The notes beneath the pieces are model-generated. The model was not told the DNA's origin. It saw only the letters and a program-made list of their open reading frames with translations, and did not search any database. Shown here piece by piece: positions 14,910 through 17,078 of a stretch of 17,078 nt of DNA. This stretch comes from Phyllobacteriaceae bacterium (GTDB lineage Bacteria; Pseudomonadota; Alphaproteobacteria; Rhizobiales; Rhizobiaceae): assembly GCA_024645155.1 (NCBI GenBank), contig JAHEGF010000008.1, forward strand, positions 11,112-28,189. Direction: 5' to 3'. The translations under genes were made by a program, and so were the position numbers. How positions within the stretch are numbered: position 1 is the first letter of the stretch; every line of letters starts with the position of its first letter.

Positions 14910-15803
14910 ATGAATTCCCTGCGCACAGATGACAGCCGTTTCGCCGGTCTTCCCGGCTTCCCTTATTCACCGAACTATTTGGACAATCTGCCGGGTTATG
15001 AAGGCCTGCGAGTCCATTATCTGGATGAAGGCTCTCGCGATGCGGAACACACTTATTTGTGCCTGCATGGGGAGCCGACATGGTGTTATCTTTATCGTCA
15101 CATGATCCCGGTCTTTGCCAAGTCCGGAGGCCGGGTGATCGCGCCTGACTGGTTTGGCTTTGGCAAATCCGACAAGCCGGTTGAGGATTCCGCGTATACA
15201 TTCCATTTCCATCGCAACATGATGCTCGCATTCATCGAACACCTTGACCTGGCTAACTTGACCCTGGTCGTCCAGGATTGGGGCGGATTGCTCGGCCTGA
15301 CACTGCCAATGGACCTGCCGGACCGGTTTTCCCGGCTGATAATCATGAACACGGCATTGGCAACCGGCGTCAGACCGAGCGACGGCTTTCTCAACTGGAA
15401 GGCCTATGTTGCGGCCCACCCGGATATGGCCGTCGGTGCCCTGATGAAACGGGCGGTCCCCGCATTGAGCGAGGCTGAAGCTGCCGCCTATGACGCGCCT
15501 TTTCCCGACATGACTTACAAGGCGGGCGTCCGGCGGTTCCCGGAGATGGTGATGGTCGAGCCGGGTATGGAAGGGGTTGAAACCAGCAAGCGCGCCGTAA
15601 AATTCTGGCGTGACGATTGGCGGGGAAAAAGCTTCATGGCGGTCGGAGCGCAAGACCCGGTTCTCGGAATTGAGGTCATGCAGGCGATGCGAGGCATCAT
15701 TAACGGCTGTCCCGAACCGATGATCATTGCCGATGCGGGCCATTTCGTCCAGGAATCCGGCAGGAAGGTTGCGGAAGCGGCCCTGGCACAATTTTCCGGA
15801 TGA
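14910..15803 (+). CDS. haloalkane dehalogenase, DhlA-like (subfamily I)
   Basis: A 297-residue alpha/beta hydrolase, close in length to DhlA of Xanthobacter (310). It hydrolyses carbon-halogen bonds to give an alcohol and halide. The nucleophile Asp123 is in VVQDWGG, the acid Asp249 in GAQDPVLG and the base His278 in ADAGHFVQE. Both halide-stabilising tryptophans are present: Trp124 next to the nucleophile and Trp163 in the DGFLNWK segment, matching the cap-domain tryptophan of DhlA. The oxyanion loop HGEPTW is at 53-58, and INGCPEP before the histidine is also DhlA-like. The ATG at 14910 follows GGAG at 8 bases; an upstream in-frame start at 14877 would add 11 residues. No signal peptide is seen, so it is cytoplasmic. 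No other haloalkane-degradation gene is in the window. Confidence 0.9.
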   Translation: MNSLRTDDSRFAGLPGFPYSPNYLDNLPGYEGLRVHYLDEGSRDAEHTYLCLHGEPTWCYLYRHMIPVFAKSGGRVIAPDWFGFGKSDKPVEDSAYTFHFHRNMMLAFIEHLDLANLTLVVQDWGGLLGLTLPMDLPDRFSRLIIMNTALATGVRPSDGFLNWKAYVAAHPDMAVGALMKRAVPALSEAEAAAYDAPFPDMTYKAGVRRFPEMVMVEPGMEGVETSKRAVKFWRDDWRGKSFMAVGAQDPVLGIEVMQAMRGIINGCPEPMIIADAGHFVQESGRKVAEAALAQFSG

Positions 15804-15840
15804 TCGTGCAAAGTTGGCCCGGCGGCGGCCGCGCCGCTCA

Positions 15841-15869
15841 TTGACGTTACCATACAGCATCGCTATCTT
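15841..15869 (+). promoter_or_regulatory. sigma70-type promoter of the SAM-II/metA unit
   Basis: TTGACG (15841-15846) and TATCTT (15864-15869) are separated by exactly 17 bases. Transcription would start at about 15875, right at the 5' end of the SAM-II riboswitch, as is usual for this short element. Confidence 0.65.
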
Positions 15870-15871
15870 TG

Positions 15872-15925
15872 CAGCGTGGTGATTTGGCCGGCCGGCTTGC
15901 AGCCACGTTAAAGAAGTCGCTAAAA
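15872..15925 (+). promoter_or_regulatory. SAM-II riboswitch (metA motif)
   Basis: The element matches the SAM-II consensus: the P1 stem is CGTGG (15875-15879) with CCACG (15903-15907), the loop holds GATTTGGCCGG and GGCTTGCAG, and the 3' part GTTAAAGAAGTCGCTAAAA provides the pseudoknot strand. SAM-II riboswitches are found mainly in alphaproteobacteria in front of methionine genes and shut expression when S-adenosylmethionine is plentiful. It sits between a sigma70-type promoter and metA, with an intrinsic terminator just downstream. Confidence 0.9.
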
Positions 15926-15940
15926 AGGGTCGAGGAAACG

Positions 15941-15972
15941 AAGCCGGTTGCGATTTCGCCGCCGGTTTTTTT
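15941..15972 (+). terminator. intrinsic terminator between the SAM-II riboswitch and metA
   Basis: The stem pairs AAGCCGG (15941-15947) with CCGGTTT (15962-15968), continues with one wobble and one mismatch, then GCG with CGC around an ATTT loop. Seven T residues follow (15966-15972). Its place 16 bases after the aptamer suggests that SAM binding controls transcription termination before metA. Confidence 0.7.
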
Positions 15973-15995
15973 GTATTTGGAGTTTCGTTTCAGCC

Positions 15996-16922
15996 ATGCC
16001 TATCAGAATTCCGGACAGACTTCCGGCACGAAAAACCCTCGAACGCGAGGGTGTCATGATCATGGCGGAGGCCGATGCGGTCCGCCAGGACATCCGGCCT
16101 CTGCAAATCGGGCTGCTCAACCTGATGCCAAACAAGATACGCACCGAGACCCAGATTGCCCGGTTGATCGGCGCAACGCCGCTTCAAATCGAACTGACCC
16201 TTGTGCGAATTGGCGGCCACCAACCCAAGAACACGCCTGAAAACCATCTGATCGACTTCTACCATACCTGGGATGAGGTCAGGGACCGCCGTTTTGACGG
16301 CTTCATCATAACCGGAGCGCCTATCGAGAAACTGCCATTTGAAGAAGTGACCTACTGGGGTGAACTCGCGCAAATACTCGACTGGACGACCACCCATGCC
16401 CATGGCTCATTTTTCATCTGCTGGGGTGCGATGGCTGCGCTGAACCACTTCCATCATGTGCCGAAATACACGTTGGACAGAAAAGCTTTCGGCGTTTACC
16501 GCCACCATAATCTGAATCCCGCCTCGCCTTATCTGATGGGGTTTTCAGACGATTTCCAGATCCCGGTATCACGCTGGACAGAGGTTCGTACTGCCGACAT
16601 CGACCCCTCAACAGGGCTGGAGGTGTTGATGGAATCGGATGAGACGGGAGCCTGTCTCGTGCACGAAAAATTCGCCAACAGGCTCTATATTTTCAATCAT
16701 ATCGAGTATGATTCTACGTCCCTGAAGGAAGAATATGACAGGGACATCGCGGCAAAGGTCCCGATTGATCTGCCGCATAATTACTATCCCGGCAATGATC
16801 CCGGCCGCGTTCCGCAAAACCGTTGGCGCAGCCACGCACATTTGCTGTTTTGCAACTGGATCAACACCATCTACCAGACCACGCCTTACCAGATGGATGA
16901 CATAGGCCGGGACCGCAAATGA
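15996..16922 (+). CDS. metAA: homoserine O-acetyltransferase (MetA family)
   Basis: A 308-residue enzyme for the first committed step of methionine synthesis: it acylates the hydroxyl of homoserine. The catalytic Cys142 is in FFICWGAMAAL, and His235 and Glu237 are in IFNHIEYD. The acyl-donor-determining residue 111 is Glu (TGAPIE), which in this family marks acetyl-CoA use; succinyl-CoA enzymes such as that of E. coli have Gly. The start MPIRIPDRLPARKTLEREGV matches the family N-terminus; its GGAG lies 13 bases upstream, longer than usual, which may suit riboswitch control. It is preceded by a promoter, SAM-II riboswitch and terminator, so expression should fall when SAM is abundant. Its stop overlaps the start of the GNAT gene by 4 bases. 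Confidence 0.95.
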   Translation: MPIRIPDRLPARKTLEREGVMIMAEADAVRQDIRPLQIGLLNLMPNKIRTETQIARLIGATPLQIELTLVRIGGHQPKNTPENHLIDFYHTWDEVRDRRFDGFIITGAPIEKLPFEEVTYWGELAQILDWTTTHAHGSFFICWGAMAALNHFHHVPKYTLDRKAFGVYRHHNLNPASPYLMGFSDDFQIPVSRWTEVRTADIDPSTGLEVLMESDETGACLVHEKFANRLYIFNHIEYDSTSLKEEYDRDIAAKVPIDLPHNYYPGNDPGRVPQNRWRSHAHLLFCNWINTIYQTTPYQMDDIGRDRK

Positions 16923-17078
16923 CTGCGGTCCCGGTCATACGTCCGCTGCAGACCGATGACGAACCGGAATGGCGGCGCCTGTGGACCGCCTATCTGGATT
17001 TCTATGAAAGCAGTGTTTCGGACGCAGTCTACCGGTCTTCTTTCCACCGCATGCTGGCCGGCAATGACGGCGAGGAGA
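16919..17078 (+). CDS. GNAT-family N-acetyltransferase (partial, C-terminus beyond window)
   Basis: Only the first 53 codons are seen. The opening MTAVPVIRPLQTDDEPEWRR followed by LWTAYLDFYE is the typical first strand and helix of GNAT acetyltransferases, which move an acetyl group from acetyl-CoA to an amine. The acetyl-CoA-binding motif lies beyond the window. The start overlaps the metA stop (ATGA), so the two genes are probably co-transcribed and this gene would also be under the SAM-II riboswitch. The substrate is unknown. Confidence 0.75.
   Translation, partial: MTAVPVIRPLQTDDEPEWRRLWTAYLDFYESSVSDAVYRSSFHRMLAGNDGEE

Noticed and set aside
15810..15840. GC-rich inverted repeat after the dehalogenase gene as its terminator
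   Set aside because: A GGCGGC/GCCGC hairpin can form, but no T-run follows, so an intrinsic terminator is not supported.

Overview
The window looks like a chromosomal segment of an alphaproteobacterium, most likely of the Rhizobiales (Hyphomicrobiales). It carries rcdA (regulator of CtrA degradation) preceded by CtrA-type boxes, a SAM-II riboswitch in front of metA, a ruvC-ruvA-ruvB cluster with a candidate LexA box of the alphaproteobacterial GTTC-N7-GTTC type, an sRNA that looks like the alpha-r8/suhB (MmgR) family, and an efp - suhB - MotA/ExbB-like - OmpA/MotB-like block that I associate with Rhizobiales. The coding density is high, and I see no insertion sequence, tRNA, rRNA or CRISPR array.

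Layout. Minus strand, 1-5917: a partial FAD-binding dehydrogenase at the left edge, then (read right to left) a degenerate ThiE-like protein, a secreted Sel1-repeat protein, elongation factor P, an inositol monophosphatase family enzyme, and a translationally coupled pair resembling a proton-channel subunit and its OmpA/MotB partner. Plus strand, 6012-9458: a TauE/SafE-type membrane protein, an AMP-forming acyl-CoA synthetase, a 365-base non-coding stretch holding a terminator, an sRNA with three hairpins and two CtrA-type boxes, then rcdA. A second TauE/SafE protein (minus) converges on rcdA. Plus strand, 10376-12597: ruvC, ruvA and ruvB for Holliday-junction processing.

The most unusual part is 12592-14692 (minus strand). 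A 246-residue protein of unknown function with a dense histidine cluster lies upstream of a secreted protein made of about 33 cysteines in NPC/CNPC repeats, fused to a cytochrome P460-like domain that ends in a CHECH haem-binding motif. The two genes are co-directional, 153 bases apart, and the gap holds two similar CTTAAAG-centred palindromes. This is the best candidate here for an undescribed system: possibly a periplasmic metal- or redox-handling haem protein with a metal-binding partner. That role is inference only.

Plus strand, 14910-17078: a haloalkane dehalogenase very like DhlA with all catalytic and halide-binding residues, then metA (homoserine O-acetyltransferase by its Glu111) behind a promoter, a SAM-II riboswitch and an intrinsic terminator, then the start of a GNAT acetyltransferase that overlaps metA by 4 bases and runs off the window.
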